DNA of 64,000 bases from Formosa sp. L2A11 (lineage in GTDB: Bacteria > Bacteroidota > Bacteroidia > Flavobacteriales > Flavobacteriaceae): NCBI RefSeq assembly GCF_009796865.1, contig NZ_CP047028.1, positions 434,001 to 498,000 of the forward strand, in the 5' to 3' direction. Made by a program: the position numbers and the translations under genes. Below are positions 8,593 to 17,513 of the stretch, piece after piece (the first letter of the stretch is position 1; every line of letters begins with the position of its first letter). A model generated the notes under the pieces. It ran no database searches and was not told where the DNA came from. It saw only the letters and a list, made by a program, of their open reading frames with translations.

Positions 8593-9039
8593 ATGAACTT
8601 ACAAAAACTAAAAGTCGCATTAGTAGACGACGATGAAGACGATCGTTTTCTATTTAAAGAAGCAATAGACCAAATTCATATTAAAACAGAATTGTCCTTG
8701 TTTGAAAATGGGCAAAAATTCATGGATTTTTTACTACAGCCCGAAATTATTTTACCACAAGTGGTATTTTTAGATTTAAACATGCCTGTTAAAAACGGAC
8801 TAGAATGTTTGCAAGAAATACGCAATACAAATCATCTTAAAGATTTATCTGTTGCTATTTACTCTACATCATCATCAGAAAATGATATTGACGAAACCTT
8901 TATTAATGGCGCTAATATTTACATTAATAAGCCAAACGATTTTGGAAAATTAAAATCTGTTATAGAAAAAGTGCTTCAAATTAATTGGCAATACAACACG
9001 TCTAACTTCAACAAAGAAAATTTTATAATGCGCCTTTAA
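8593..9039 (+). CDS. Single-domain response regulator (Rcp1-like receiver)
   Basis: 148 aa, only a CheY-type receiver. Acidic pocket DDDEDD (12-17), phospho-acceptor Asp61 in VVFLDLNMPVKNG, switch Thr/Ser in IYSTSSSE, and the conserved Lys in NKPNDFGKL. No output domain, so it probably passes the signal to another protein or works as a phosphate sink. This two-gene arrangement, a PAS-rich kinase followed by a small receiver, is common in Bacteroidota and cyanobacteria. The 25-residue tail after the receiver is unremarkable. Confidence 0.93.
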   Translation: MNLQKLKVALVDDDEDDRFLFKEAIDQIHIKTELSLFENGQKFMDFLLQPEIILPQVVFLDLNMPVKNGLECLQEIRNTNHLKDLSVAIYSTSSSENDIDETFINGANIYINKPNDFGKLKSVIEKVLQINWQYNTSNFNKENFIMRL

Positions 9040-9073
9040 TCACTTAATAAAGACTCCTTTTTATACGTAAATA

Positions 9074-9114
9074 AAAGCTCAAAATGTTAATTACTGTTAA
9101 CTTTTGGGCTTTTT
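9074..9114 (+). terminator. Intrinsic terminator after the response regulator
   Basis: AAAGCTCAAAA and TTTTGGGCTTT pair (one G-U) with an inner GTTAA/TTAAC stem; the right arm runs into TTTTT. Ends the kinase/receiver unit. Confidence 0.75.
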
Positions 9115-9266
9115 CTGTTTTTACACATAAAACACAAATAACTAAAAACCAACAACATAAAATTAAAATAATAAAATTATATAACAGATTATGAAAATTA
9201 TGTAACACTTACGGCTTAGTATTTTAAGAGATTTGTGGTATACAATAACAAAAACTATTTCAAAAT

Positions 9267-9404
9267 ATGAAACAGACTTCAAATCAAAATGCGCGTATAG
9301 GGAAAGTAATGAAGCCATCACATGTTAAAGTATTTAACCTACACGGAATTCTTAACAGAATAGACAACTCTAACACACTTGTTACAGGATTTAAGGTCAA
9401 GTAA
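9267..9404 (+). CDS. Possible 45-aa small protein
   Basis: ATG at 9267, TAA at 9402-9404, reading MKQTSNQNARIGKVMKPSHV and ending NTLVTGFKVK. Basic, no hydrophobic segment, no recognisable family. It lies in the 348-bp gap between the receiver terminator (9114) and the AraC gene (9463), 58 bp before the latter, so it could be a short upstream open frame of the same transcript. Support is only its position and composition; it may be chance. I see nothing else in this gap. Confidence 0.3.
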   Translation: MKQTSNQNARIGKVMKPSHVKVFNLHGILNRIDNSNTLVTGFKVK

Positions 9405-9462
9405 CTCAAGATATACAATGTAACCAGCAATTATACATCACCTTTTAAACTCAAAAAAAATC

Positions 9463-10485
9463 ATGAAAACACTACATATAAAATCAACAACTGCCCGTAA
9501 AATGATTAACGATCTTCAAGTTCACCTTGGAGGAGAGACATCTTCAATAAATAAAGAATATGTTTTAACGGTAGATAATGACTTAGCTTTAGGTACAATT
9601 AGCGCTGTAAGTGTTAAGAAAAGCATTACATATATTGCTTTCAATATTGAGTTTAAAAAAGATTTTAAATTAGTGAATACTATTTTAAAATCTTCTCCTA
9701 TATATTTTACATATTGTTCTGAAGGCCATGTAGAACATAGTTTTTCTTTAACCGGAGAAACAAATACTTTAGATGCTTTTCAAACAGCAATTTTAAGAAG
9801 CGGAGAAACGGTAAACAATGTTTATCATTTTAAAAAAGATACGTTATTCAATTTCTCTACAATTGTAGTGAGCACAGACGATGTATCTATAGCAAATAGT
9901 GATTTAAACGCGAAGTTGAATCAGATCTTTACAAGTAATAAGCATACAGATCATTTTACATATTTTGGATCTTACAACCTTAAAATATCTGAAAAGATTA
10001 AGCAATTAGAAGCTATTAGTCAGCAAGGTGTAGTAAGAAGTTTATTGGTAGAAAGTACTGTACAAACTATTCTAGCATTAGAAATACAACAACATACAGA
10101 CGATGTTGAGTTTGCAAAAAACAAATTTGGATCTTTAAATAAAGAGGAAATGGAGATGGTAAAAGATATATCCTTGTTTATTTCTAATTATCCAGAAAAG
10201 CAATACACTTTAAAGTATTTAAGTACAAAATCGGGATTAACGCCTTCAAAATTACAAGAAGGATTTAAGTTACTACACAACAGAACGGTAACAGATTTTA
10301 TTAGAAATGTACGTGTAGAAACGGCTGAAAACCTTATAAAAACAACAGATTTAAATATCTCTGAAATTGTATACACTGTAGGTTTAACAAGCAGAAGTTA
10401 TTTCTCTAAAATATTTAAAGAAAAATATAATTGTAGTCCTAAACAATATCAGGATAATCAAAATTCGTTAGCTGCAACAGCATAA
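9463..10485 (+). CDS. AraC family transcriptional regulator (340 aa)
   Basis: The C-terminal 100 residues form the AraC DNA-binding domain: first HTH in LKYLSTKSGLTPSKLQEGFK, second in LNISEIVYTVGLTSRSYFSK, and signature KIFKEKYNCSPKQYQ. The first 230 residues resemble the ligand domain of flavobacterial AraC proteins of this length but show no family I can name. No adjacent target operon: the gene is followed by a strong terminator and the IS element. Likely autoregulated or acting elsewhere. Confidence 0.88.
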   Translation: MKTLHIKSTTARKMINDLQVHLGGETSSINKEYVLTVDNDLALGTISAVSVKKSITYIAFNIEFKKDFKLVNTILKSSPIYFTYCSEGHVEHSFSLTGETNTLDAFQTAILRSGETVNNVYHFKKDTLFNFSTIVVSTDDVSIANSDLNAKLNQIFTSNKHTDHFTYFGSYNLKISEKIKQLEAISQQGVVRSLLVESTVQTILALEIQQHTDDVEFAKNKFGSLNKEEMEMVKDISLFISNYPEKQYTLKYLSTKSGLTPSKLQEGFKLLHNRTVTDFIRNVRVETAENLIKTTDLNISEIVYTVGLTSRSYFSKIFKEKYNCSPKQYQDNQNSLAATA

Positions 10486-10496
10486 CTTATATATAT

Positions 10497-10534
10497 AAAT
10501 CGCCCATGTAATTAATTACATGGGCGATTTTGTG
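10497..10534. terminator. Perfect-palindrome terminator after the AraC gene
   Basis: A 34-bp perfect palindrome at 10497-10530 (arms AAATCGCCCATGTAATT), ending in ATTTTGTG. A G+C-rich stem core with flanking A and T runs makes it usable in both directions. Confidence 0.85.
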
Positions 10535-10574
10535 TTTTACAAGTTTAAAACAAATCTCATTATATATTACAAAA

Positions 10575-10607
10575 AAAAGCGGTCATCTGTATAAGATGAC
10601 CGCTTTT
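10575..10607. terminator. Second terminator, probably that of rho, cut off by the IS insertion
   Basis: AAAAGCGGTCATCT (10575-10588) pairs with AGATGACCGCTTTT (10594-10607); an A-run on the left gives a T-run on the minus strand. It lies 10 bp left of the IS3 element. The gene on the other side of the element, rho (minus strand), has no hairpin of its own between its stop and the IS, so this was probably the rho terminator before insertion (inference). Confidence 0.7.
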
Positions 10608-10657
10608 AGTATAGTATTGTCCCGTCCTGAAATAGCGATACACTAAAATTTAGTGTA

Positions 10658-11092
10658 ATGAAAACATCAGACCATTTAGGGCACACCAAGCGTACCCAAA
10701 AAGACCACTCTCTTTCTTTTAAACTTAAATTAGTTGAAGAATTAGAGCTTGGACTTCTTACAAAATCACAAGCTAAGCTTAAATATGGCATCCAAGGAGA
10801 TTCTACAGTAACCAAATGGTTGCAAAAATATGGTAACTTTGATTGGGAACACCAATCTCCAAAAACGATGTCAAAAACTCCAGAACAAAAAATACTCGAA
10901 TTAGAAGCTAAGGTTAAACTTCTAGAAAAGCAAAAGGCAAGAGCAGAACACCTTGCTGAACGTGCAGATAAGAAGGTTATAATTTTTGATATGCTCGTAG
11001 ATATGGCTGAAAAGGAATATGATATCGAAATCAGAAAAAATTACAAACCCGAGTTATCAAAAACTTCAAAGAAGACCAAAAAGAGACCATAA
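10658..11092 (+). CDS. IS3-family transposase OrfA (DNA-binding subunit)
   Basis: 144 aa. A helix-turn-helix of transposase_8 type at about residues 15-65 (FKLKLVEELELGLLTKSQAK, then KYGIQGDSTVTKWLQKYG), then a leucine-zipper-like coiled coil (KILELEAKVKLLEKQKARAE). It binds the terminal inverted repeats and supplies the N-terminus of the OrfAB fusion made by frameshifting. Ends in a lysine-rich stretch over the run CAAAAAG, where the ribosome can slip by -1 into orfB. Confidence 0.93.
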   Translation: MKTSDHLGHTKRTQKDHSLSFKLKLVEELELGLLTKSQAKLKYGIQGDSTVTKWLQKYGNFDWEHQSPKTMSKTPEQKILELEAKVKLLEKQKARAEHLAERADKKVIIFDMLVDMAEKEYDIEIRKNYKPELSKTSKKTKKRP

Positions 11093-11958
11093 TCTCTTCC
11101 TGTGAATTACTCGGGGTAAATAGACAGGTTTATTACAGAGCTATAAAATCCAAAAAGCATAAGCAAAGCTTAGCAAAACAAGTTATAGCTATGGTACGTT
11201 CTGTTAGGAATTTAATGCCAAGGCTAGGCACAAGAAAATTATATTATATACTTAAAAATGAATTAAGCAAAGTACATGTAGGTAGAGATAAGTTGTTTAG
11301 AATACTCAAAGCAAACCACATGGTTATAAAACCTAAAAAGAGTTATCATATAACAACTGACTCTCATCATAGATTTAGAAAGCATAAGAATAAAATTAAT
11401 GAGATAGAATTTAATCGTCCAGAACAGGTTTGGGTAAGCGATATCACCTACACTGGGAATAGAAAAAATCCGTCTTACCTTGCTTTAGTTACAGATGCAT
11501 ATTCAAAAAAAATAATGGGCTATGACATATCAAATAGTCTTGAAGTTGGAGGTTCTCTTAGAGCTCTTGAAATGGCTCTAAGAAAAAGAAGTTATAAAGA
11601 CCAATCTTTAATACATCACTCAGACAGAGGTTTGCAGTATTGTTCTAATGATTATCAGAACTTGCTAAAAGACAAAAATATTATTACAAGTATGACAGAG
11701 AAATATGATCCTTATGAAAATGCTATCGCAGAGCGTGTAAATGGTATTTTGAAACAAGAATTTGCAATAGCAACTTACGATACCGATATAGAAACAAAGA
11801 AATTAATAATCAAAGATGCAGTCAATATTTACAATAGTTTAAGACCACATTTTTCTAATCATATGCGAACACCTGATATGATGCATAAACAACAAAAATT
11901 AAAAAGAAAACAGTATAAATCAAAAAAGCTGAACAATCTTAAGATTGTTCAGCTTTAA
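11023..11958 (+). CDS. IS3-family transposase OrfB (DDE integrase domain)
   Basis: The orfB frame is open from 11023; the part made as OrfAB starts at the slip site near 11078-11083. HTH_21 region RNLMPRLGTRKLYYILKNEL, then the rve catalytic core with D in VWVSDITYTG, D in HHSDRGLQYC and E in NAIAERVNGILKQEF, spaced as in the IS3 DDE triad. Ends at 11956-11958 within an inverted repeat near the right end. No internal stop or damage. An ATG at 11191 could give a shorter protein, but the normal product is the frameshift fusion. Confidence 0.93.
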   Translation, partial: YRNQKKLQTRVIKNFKEDQKETIISSCELLGVNRQVYYRAIKSKKHKQSLAKQVIAMVRSVRNLMPRLGTRKLYYILKNELSKVHVGRDKLFRILKANHMVIKPKKSYHITTDSHHRFRKHKNKINEIEFNRPEQVWVSDITYTGNRKNPSYLALVTDAYSKKIMGYDISNSLEVGGSLRALEMALRKRSYKDQSLIHHSDRGLQYCSNDYQNLLKDKNIITSMTEKYDPYENAIAERVNGILKQEFAIATYDTDIETKKLIIKDAVNIYNSLRPHFSNHMRTPDMMHKQQKLKRKQYKSKKLNNLKIVQL

Positions 11959-12024
11959 TTAATATTTTTAATCCTTTAATAATCTGTATCGTTTATTCAG
12001 GACTAGACATATTGAAAAGTATTT

Positions 12025-13770
12025 CTAACTGTTCATAGAAATTAAAAACTCTTCATTATTTTTTGTTTTCTTAAAGCGATCGTTAATAAATTCCATTGCT
12101 TCAACAGGATTCATATCTGCAAGATATTTACGCATAATCCACATACGTTGTACCGTTGTTTCGTCTAATAAAATATCGTCACGACGTGTACTCGAAGAGA
12201 TTAAATCGATAGCAGGGAAAATTCTACGGTTAGCAATACGTCTGTCTAATTGCAGCTCCATGTTACCTGTTCCTTTAAATTCTTCAAAAATAACTTCGTC
12301 CATTTTAGAACCTGTATCCGTAAGAGCGGTTGCAATAATAGATAACGATCCTCCATTTTCAATGTTACGCGCAGCACCAAAGAAACGTTTTGGTTTATGT
12401 AATGCATTGGCATCTACACCACCACTTAATATTTTACCAGAGGCTGGTTGTACCGTGTTATAGGCACGAGCTAAACGTGTAATAGAATCTAATAAAATAA
12501 CCACATCGTGACCACATTCTACTAATCGTTTTGCTTTTTCTAAAACAATATTAGCAATTTTTACGTGCTCGTGAGCTTCTTTATCAAATGTAGATGCTAC
12601 AACTTCACCACGCACATTACGTTGCATGTCTGTAACCTCTTCAGGACGTTCATCTATTAATAAAATAATTTGATATACTTCTGGGTGATTCGCTGCAATA
12701 GCATTCGCGATGTCTTTTAACAACATCGTTTTACCTGTTTTAGGTTGCGAAACAATCATACCACGTTGTCCTTTACCTATTGGGCAAAATAAATCCATGA
12801 TACGTGTAGAAATTGTGCTTTGTTTTTCAGCTAAAATAAATTTCTCTTCAGGAAATAATGGCGTTAAATGTTCGAAAGAAACACGGTCTCTAACTACACT
12901 AGGATGCTGACCATTAATTTTATTTACTTTTATTAAAGGGAAATATTTTTCTCCTTCTTTAGGAGGTCTTACCTGTCCTAGAACAGTATCTCCCGTTTTT
13001 AATCCGAATAAACGAATTTGAGATTGCGATACATAAATATCGTCAGGAGAAGATAAATAATTATAGTCAGACGATCTTAAAAACCCGTAACCATCTTGCA
13101 TGATATCTAAAACACCTTCACTTTCAATAATGGCATCGAACTCATATTCTGGTTCTTTGTAACGGTTTCTAGTATCTTTATTTCCGTTATTAGAAGGATG
13201 TTGGTTACCGTTAGACTTATTATTTTGTCTAGGGTTTGGACCATCTTTCTTTTGATTTGGATTTTCTCTTTTTGGACGATTAGGCTGATTTTCCTTTTTA
13301 GGAGCATTTGGCGCTTTATCATCTTTATGTGCAACAGCTGGCTTATCCTCTTTTGCTTGAGGTGCTTTAGCTACTACAGGCCTCGGATTAGGCTTTCTTT
13401 TTATAGGCTGTCTTTTTACAGGAGCCGCTTTTGGTTCGTCCTTTACTTCAGGAGTAGCTGCTGCTTCTGGAGTAACCTCTGCAATTGGTTCAGGAATTGT
13501 ATTTGTATTTGGTTTTACCGCCTTTTTAACAGGAACACGTTTTTTTACACGTTCACGTACAGGTTTTGAAGCTTCTTCTGCAGGAGCTACGGTATCTTTT
13601 GTATCTGTTTTAGCTTCTATAACCGCTTTAGGGTTTGTAGCCTGATGATCTAATACTTGATATACTAAATCGAGTTTTTTAAGAGTACGAAACTTTGGGA
13701 TATTTAATTTTTTGGCAATTTCCTGCAATTCAGGAAGTTTCATTTCTTTTAATTGAGTGATTTCAAACAT
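12025..13770 (-). CDS. rho: Transcription termination factor Rho with long low-complexity insert
   Basis: 581 aa against about 420 in E. coli. Residues 1-45 are the Rho_N domain ([20 protein letters not shown]). Residues about 50-205 are a Pro/Lys/Ala/Asn-rich, probably disordered insert. Then the RNA-binding cold-shock fold ([17 protein letters not shown]) and the ATPase domain with Walker [12 protein letters not shown], Walker [17 protein letters not shown] and the secondary-site loop near [20 protein letters not shown]. Hexameric RNA helicase ending transcription. In Bacteroides a similar Rho insert was reported to drive phase separation; the same here is inference. The IS3 element now separates it from its likely terminator. 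Confidence 0.97.
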   Translation of the reverse strand: MFEITQLKEMKLPELQEIAKKLNIPKFRTLKKLDLVYQVLDHQATNPKAVIEAKTDTKDTVAPAEEASKPVRERVKKRVPVKKAVKPNTNTIPEPIAEVTPEAAATPEVKDEPKAAPVKRQPIKRKPNPRPVVAKAPQAKEDKPAVAHKDDKAPNAPKKENQPNRPKRENPNQKKDGPNPRQNNKSNGNQHPSNNGNKDTRNRYKEPEYEFDAIIESEGVLDIMQDGYGFLRSSDYNYLSSPDDIYVSQSQIRLFGLKTGDTVLGQVRPPKEGEKYFPLIKVNKINGQHPSVVRDRVSFEHLTPLFPEEKFILAEKQSTISTRIMDLFCPIGKGQRGMIVSQPKTGKTMLLKDIANAIAANHPEVYQIILLIDERPEEVTDMQRNVRGEVVASTFDKEAHEHVKIANIVLEKAKRLVECGHDVVILLDSITRLARAYNTVQPASGKILSGGVDANALHKPKRFFGAARNIENGGSLSIIATALTDTGSKMDEVIFEEFKGTGNMELQLDRRIANRRIFPAIDLISSSTRRDDILLDETTVQRMWIMRKYLADMNPVEAMEFINDRFKKTKNNEEFLISMNS

Positions 13771-13939
13771 TGATGTTCAATTGAATATTTGATTAGAATT
13801 TAAATATTGAATTATTCTGAAGAAAATTTGATCTTATTCTGAAGAATTAACAATCTAAAACAAAGAGTGTTGTACATTGTTATTGCAATTATACGACTTT
13901 TATTTTAATTTTTTATATAAATAATCTCAAAGAAACTGC

Positions 13940-13947
13940 TATTTTTG
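13940..13947 (+). promoter_or_regulatory. -7 box of the DUF4293 gene
   Basis: TATTTTTG fits TAnnTTTG and lies 21 bp before the ATG at 13969. No clear -33 TTG at the usual distance. Confidence 0.5.
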
Positions 13948-13968
13948 CAGTCTAGTTTAGAATAACGA

Positions 13969-14379
13969 ATGATACAACGCATACAAACTATTTATCTTCT
14001 TTTAACTGCCATTGTTAGTGGCGGACTTATATTTGTCTTCAATTTATGGGCAGATACAGAAGGCCATTTAGTTTTTGCAAAAGACAATATTATGTGCTTA
14101 GCCGTATTTTTAGGATCTGCACTGCTTGCTTTAGTATCTATATTCTTGTATTCTAACAGAAAGCTTCAATTTGTATTGGGGCGCCTAAACATTATATCAA
14201 ACTTTTTTTTAATAGTGTTTTTCGTTTATCAATCTCTAAACATATCTGGAGAAACTAACGTTTCAGAGAAAGGTATTGGGATGTTCCTTCCTATTATTTC
14301 TATCGTGTTATTAGTGTTAGCTAATAAGGCCATTAAGAAGGATGAAGATCTTGTAAAATCTGTAGATAGATTACGTTAA
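13969..14379 (+). CDS. DUF4293 family membrane protein
   Basis: 136 aa, four membrane helices: residues 5-27, 42-63, 70-90 and 104-121. The start MIQRIQTIYLLLTAIVSGGL is the family hallmark, and the protein ends in a short charged tail (KKDEDLVKSVDRLR). DUF4293 is confined to Bacteroidota, and a position divergent from rho is conserved in Flavobacteriia as I know them. Function unknown. Confidence 0.9.
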   Translation: MIQRIQTIYLLLTAIVSGGLIFVFNLWADTEGHLVFAKDNIMCLAVFLGSALLALVSIFLYSNRKLQFVLGRLNIISNFFLIVFFVYQSLNISGETNVSEKGIGMFLPIISIVLLVLANKAIKKDEDLVKSVDRLR

Positions 14380-14409
14380 GCCTTATATCTTAGTAGTATT
14401 AGTGCGTGT

Positions 14410-14445
14410 AAAAACCCGGAGGTTGTGCTTCGGGTTTTATTTTTT
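14410..14445. terminator. Bidirectional terminator
   Basis: AAAACCCG (14410-14417) pairs with CGGGTTTT (14431-14438), followed by ATTTTTT. It overlaps the last codons of the convergent phosphodiesterase gene. Confidence 0.8.
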
Positions 14446-14928
14446 AAATTCTATAACCTCTAAGTCTTTTATATTGGTTCCTTCTATTACAAATCGCAAC
14501 ATCGTTCGCACTTTATGAAATCCGTATTTACCAATAGCTCCAGGATTCATGTGCAGTAGTTTCAATTTCTTATCTGGCATTACTTTTAAAATATGAGAAT
14601 GCCCGCAAATAAAAAGTTTTGGCGGATTCTTATATATTTCATCTCTAATTAATACATTATATCTGTTCGGATATCCACCAATATGCGTCATCCAAACATC
14701 TACACCTTCGCACATAAAACGGTTGTTTTCGGGAAATACTTGGCGCACTTTAGCATCGTCTATATTACCATACACAGCACGAAGTGGCTTTAATGCTTCA
14801 ATAGCATCTGTTACTTTTAAATCGCCAATATCACCGGCATGCCAAACCTCATCGGCTTGTTTAACATATTTCAATACATCGTCATCAATATAACTATGCG
14901 TATCAGAGAGTAAAAGGATTTTTGTCAT
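14437..14928 (-). CDS. YfcE/MJ0936-type metallophosphoesterase
   Basis: 163 aa. All calcineurin-like metal ligand motifs are present: LLSDTHSYIDD (block I), EVWHAGDIGD (II), VYGNIDDAKV (III), THIGGYPNRY (IV) and ICGHSHILKV (V). Family members are Mn-dependent phosphodiesterases acting on small or unknown substrates (TIGR00040). The start is 14928. The gene is divergent from truA, whose promoter lies just outside it. Confidence 0.93.
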   Translation of the reverse strand: MTKILLLSDTHSYIDDDVLKYVKQADEVWHAGDIGDLKVTDAIEALKPLRAVYGNIDDAKVRQVFPENNRFMCEGVDVWMTHIGGYPNRYNVLIRDEIYKNPPKLFICGHSHILKVMPDKKLKLLHMNPGAIGKYGFHKVRTMLRFVIEGTNIKDLEVIEFKK

Positions 14929-14945
14929 TAAGAGAATATTGTGAG

Positions 14946-14973
14946 TTGAAACTAGTAAAACTAATTATCTTTG
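14946..14973 (+). promoter_or_regulatory. truA promoter
   Basis: TTG at 14946-14948, 17-bp spacer, TATCTTTG at 14966-14973. This fits the Bacteroidota housekeeping consensus. Transcription would begin near 14980, so any truA start codon must lie downstream, which supports the TTG at 15003. Confidence 0.7.
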
Positions 14974-15002
14974 TAGATTCAATAACAAAAATACGATTAT
15001 TC

Positions 15003-15746
15003 TTGAGATATTTTTTAGAACTTTCTTACAACGGAACAGCTTATCACGGTTGGCAAAATCAGCCCAATGCCATTTCTGTGCAAGAGGTTATAGAAACCGC
15101 TTTATCTGTAATTTTAAAAGAGAAAATTGGGATAATGGGAGCCGGAAGAACAGACACCGGTGTACATGCAAAACAAATGTTTGCGCACTTTGATTTTGAA
15201 GGCCAATTTAATGACACAGAATTGCTGTACAAGTTAAATTCGTTTTTACCTAAAGACGTGGCGTTACACCGTATTTTTAAAGTAAAACCAGATGCACATA
15301 CCCGTTTTCATGCAGAAAGCAGAACGTATCTTTATCGTATAGCATTACAAAAAAATGTTTTTAATTTTACAGAAGCTTATTGGGTGAAACCTAAATTAAA
15401 TATTGAAAACATGACTGCGGCAGCTAATTTGTTATTGAACTATAAAGATTTTCAGTGCTTTTCTAAAACGAATACCGACGTAAAAACGTTTAATTGTAAT
15501 ATTATGGCCGTAAATTTAGAGATTGTAGATACGGAATTACACTTTACAATTACAGCCGATAGATTTTTAAGAAATATGGTTCGCGCTATAGTTGGCACGT
15601 TAATAAATGTAGGTTTAGGAAAACTTGAAATAGACGATATTCACCGTATAATTTCGTCTAAAAACAGAAGCGAAGCAGGATATTCAGTCCCTGCAAGAGG
15701 ACTGTATTTAACCAAAATAATTTACCCAGAATCGATAGTATTATAA
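15003..15746 (+). CDS. truA: tRNA pseudouridine(38-40) synthase TruA
   Basis: 247 aa from a TTG start: (M)RYFLELSYNGTAYHGWQNQP is the universal TruA N-terminus. A longer in-frame reading from 14922 is open but would run through the promoter and overlap the divergent gene. Catalytic Asp in GAGRTDTGVHAKQMFAHFDF; the second motif is DRFLRNMVRAIVGTLINVGL. Modifies U38-U40 in the anticodon stem. The stop TAA is followed directly by the ATG of the ABC exporter gene, indicating co-transcription. Confidence 0.95.
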   Translation: MRYFLELSYNGTAYHGWQNQPNAISVQEVIETALSVILKEKIGIMGAGRTDTGVHAKQMFAHFDFEGQFNDTELLYKLNSFLPKDVALHRIFKVKPDAHTRFHAESRTYLYRIALQKNVFNFTEAYWVKPKLNIENMTAAANLLLNYKDFQCFSKTNTDVKTFNCNIMAVNLEIVDTELHFTITADRFLRNMVRAIVGTLINVGLGKLEIDDIHRIISSKNRSEAGYSVPARGLYLTKIIYPESIVL

Positions 15747-17513
15747 ATGGATACCACAAAAAAAAATAATTTTAATCTTAGTTTATTTAAACGTCTTTTA
15801 GAGTATATAAAACCGTACAATAAAGTGTTTATTGGGGTTTTTATATCTGTTATTTTATTAGCTTTTTTTAGCGCGCTAAGACCATACATTCTTCAGCAAG
15901 CTATAGATAATAATATTGCAACTAAAACACTAGAAGGCTTCTTCCCGTACATTTTAATCATGTTAGCGCTTTTGGTTTCCGAAGTCGTTTTTCAGCTTAT
16001 ATTTATATATTATTCGGGTTGGTTGGGACAAAGTGTTGTTAAAGATATTCGGGTTAAATTATTTAATCACATGCTTCGTTTTAAAATGAAGTATTACGAT
16101 AATTCTTCTGTTGGAGTACTTATTACCCGATCTGTAACAGACATGGAACGTATTGCCGATATTTTTGGCGAAGGTTTATTTATGATTTTTAGAGACTCGC
16201 TAACCATGGTTGTTGTAGCCGGCGTTATGGTGTTTATAAATTGGAGGCTAAGTATAATTGTATTTTTAATGCTTCCGCTAGTTTTATACGCAACACGTAT
16301 TTTTCAGAAATACATGAAGAAAGCTTTCGAGGAAGTACGTACAGAAATCTCTAACCTAAACTCGTTTGTACAAGAGCGCGTTACAGGAATGAAAATTCTT
16401 CAACTATTTACACGAGAAGATACAGAATACAAACATTTTAAAGCCATTAACGAGCGCCATAAAAAAGGGTGGTTAAAAACAGTGTGGTACAACTCCATCT
16501 TCTTCCCTATCGCAGAACTTTCAGGTTCTATAACCATTGGACTTGTCGCTTGGTATGGCGGATTAGATGCTGTAATGCAACACTCATCGTCTTTAGGAGA
16601 TTTAACGGCATTTGTCATGATGATTCCGATGCTTTTTAGACCTTTAAGACAAATTGCAGATAAGTTTAACACCTTCCAGATGGGAATGGTTGCCGCGACT
16701 AGAGTATTTAAAGTTATAGATACTAAATCTCAAATAGACGATTCTGGGACTTTAATAGCCAATCAATTTAAAGGTAATATTTCATTTAAAAATGTACGTT
16801 TTAGTTATATTGAAGACGAAGTGGTTTTAAAGGATATTTCTCTTGAAGTAAAAGCAGGGCAAACGGTTGCTATTGTTGGAGCTACCGGAGCAGGAAAATC
16901 GACAATTATTAATTTATTAAATCGTTTTTATGAAATTGATAAAGGTGAAATTGCGATAGATTCTACAAACATTAACAACTTTACTTTAGAATCTTTACGA
17001 TCTCAAATTGCGGTTGTACTTCAGGATGTGTTTTTGTTTGCAGATACTATTTTAAACAATATTACCCTTAGCAATCCTAATATTACAGAAGCTCAAGTTA
17101 TACAAGCAGCAAAAGATATTGGTGTACACGATTTTATTTCAAGTTTACCAGAAGGCTACAATTACAACGTTAAAGAACGCGGTGTGATGTTATCTTCCGG
17201 TCAGCGACAGTTAATTTCTTTTTTACGGGCTTATGTTACCAATCCAAGTATTTTAGTGTTAGATGAAGCAACTTCTTCTGTAGATTCGTATTCAGAACAA
17301 CTCATACAAAATGCAACAGATAAGATTACAAAAGGTAGAACATCTATAGTAATTGCACACCGTTTAGCAACCATAATTAAAGCCGATAAAATTATAGTAA
17401 TGGATGCTGGAGAAATTGTAGAACAAGGCACACACAGCGAACTTCTAGAAAATGAAAATGGGTATTACAAAAACCTATACGAAGTACAATTTATAAAAGA
17501 AGTTTCGTCTTAA
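15747..17513 (+). CDS. ABC exporter, fused permease and ATPase (MsbA/MdlB type)
   Basis: 588 aa half-transporter. Six membrane helices in residues 20-310 (exporter type I fold), then the nucleotide-binding domain: Walker A VGATGAGKSTI (about 377-387), Q loop VVLQDVFLFADT, signature LSSGQRQLI, Walker B ILVLDEATSSVD and H loop IVIAHRLATI. Works as a homodimer or heterodimer exporting lipids, peptides or drugs; the substrate is not predictable. The signature LSSGQ replaces the usual LSGGQ. Starts on the base after the truA stop; the 3' end overlaps cdaA by 4 bp in convergent orientation. Confidence 0.95.
   Translation: MDTTKKNNFNLSLFKRLLEYIKPYNKVFIGVFISVILLAFFSALRPYILQQAIDNNIATKTLEGFFPYILIMLALLVSEVVFQLIFIYYSGWLGQSVVKDIRVKLFNHMLRFKMKYYDNSSVGVLITRSVTDMERIADIFGEGLFMIFRDSLTMVVVAGVMVFINWRLSIIVFLMLPLVLYATRIFQKYMKKAFEEVRTEISNLNSFVQERVTGMKILQLFTREDTEYKHFKAINERHKKGWLKTVWYNSIFFPIAELSGSITIGLVAWYGGLDAVMQHSSSLGDLTAFVMMIPMLFRPLRQIADKFNTFQMGMVAATRVFKVIDTKSQIDDSGTLIANQFKGNISFKNVRFSYIEDEVVLKDISLEVKAGQTVAIVGATGAGKSTIINLLNRFYEIDKGEIAIDSTNINNFTLESLRSQIAVVLQDVFLFADTILNNITLSNPNITEAQVIQAAKDIGVHDFISSLPEGYNYNVKERGVMLSSGQRQLISFLRAYVTNPSILVLDEATSSVDSYSEQLIQNATDKITKGRTSIVIAHRLATIIKADKIIVMDAGEIVEQGTHSELLENENGYYKNLYEVQFIKEVSS

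Larger units (their letters stand above)
10618..12009 (+). mobile_element. Complete IS3-family insertion sequence (1392 bp)
   Basis: Terminal inverted repeats of 25 bp with 20 matches: left at 10618-10642 starts TGTCCCGTCCTGAA, right at 11985-12009 reads TGTCTAGTCCTGAA on the minus strand. Flanks are TAT at 10615-10617 and TAT at 12010-12012, a 3-bp target duplication as usual for IS3. It carries orfA and orfB in -1 relation. Both ends and both frames look intact, so it may be active. Inserted 15 bp beyond the rho stop codon. Confidence 0.93.

Noticed and set aside
13198-13569. Plus-strand open frame opposite the Rho insert
   Set aside because: Aromatic/Arg/Ser composition is the mirror of the Pro/Lys-rich rho codons; rho is clearly the real gene.
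14922-15002. N-terminal extension of TruA
   Set aside because: It would include the TTG/TATCTTTG promoter and overlap the divergent gene; the family start matches the TTG at 15003.
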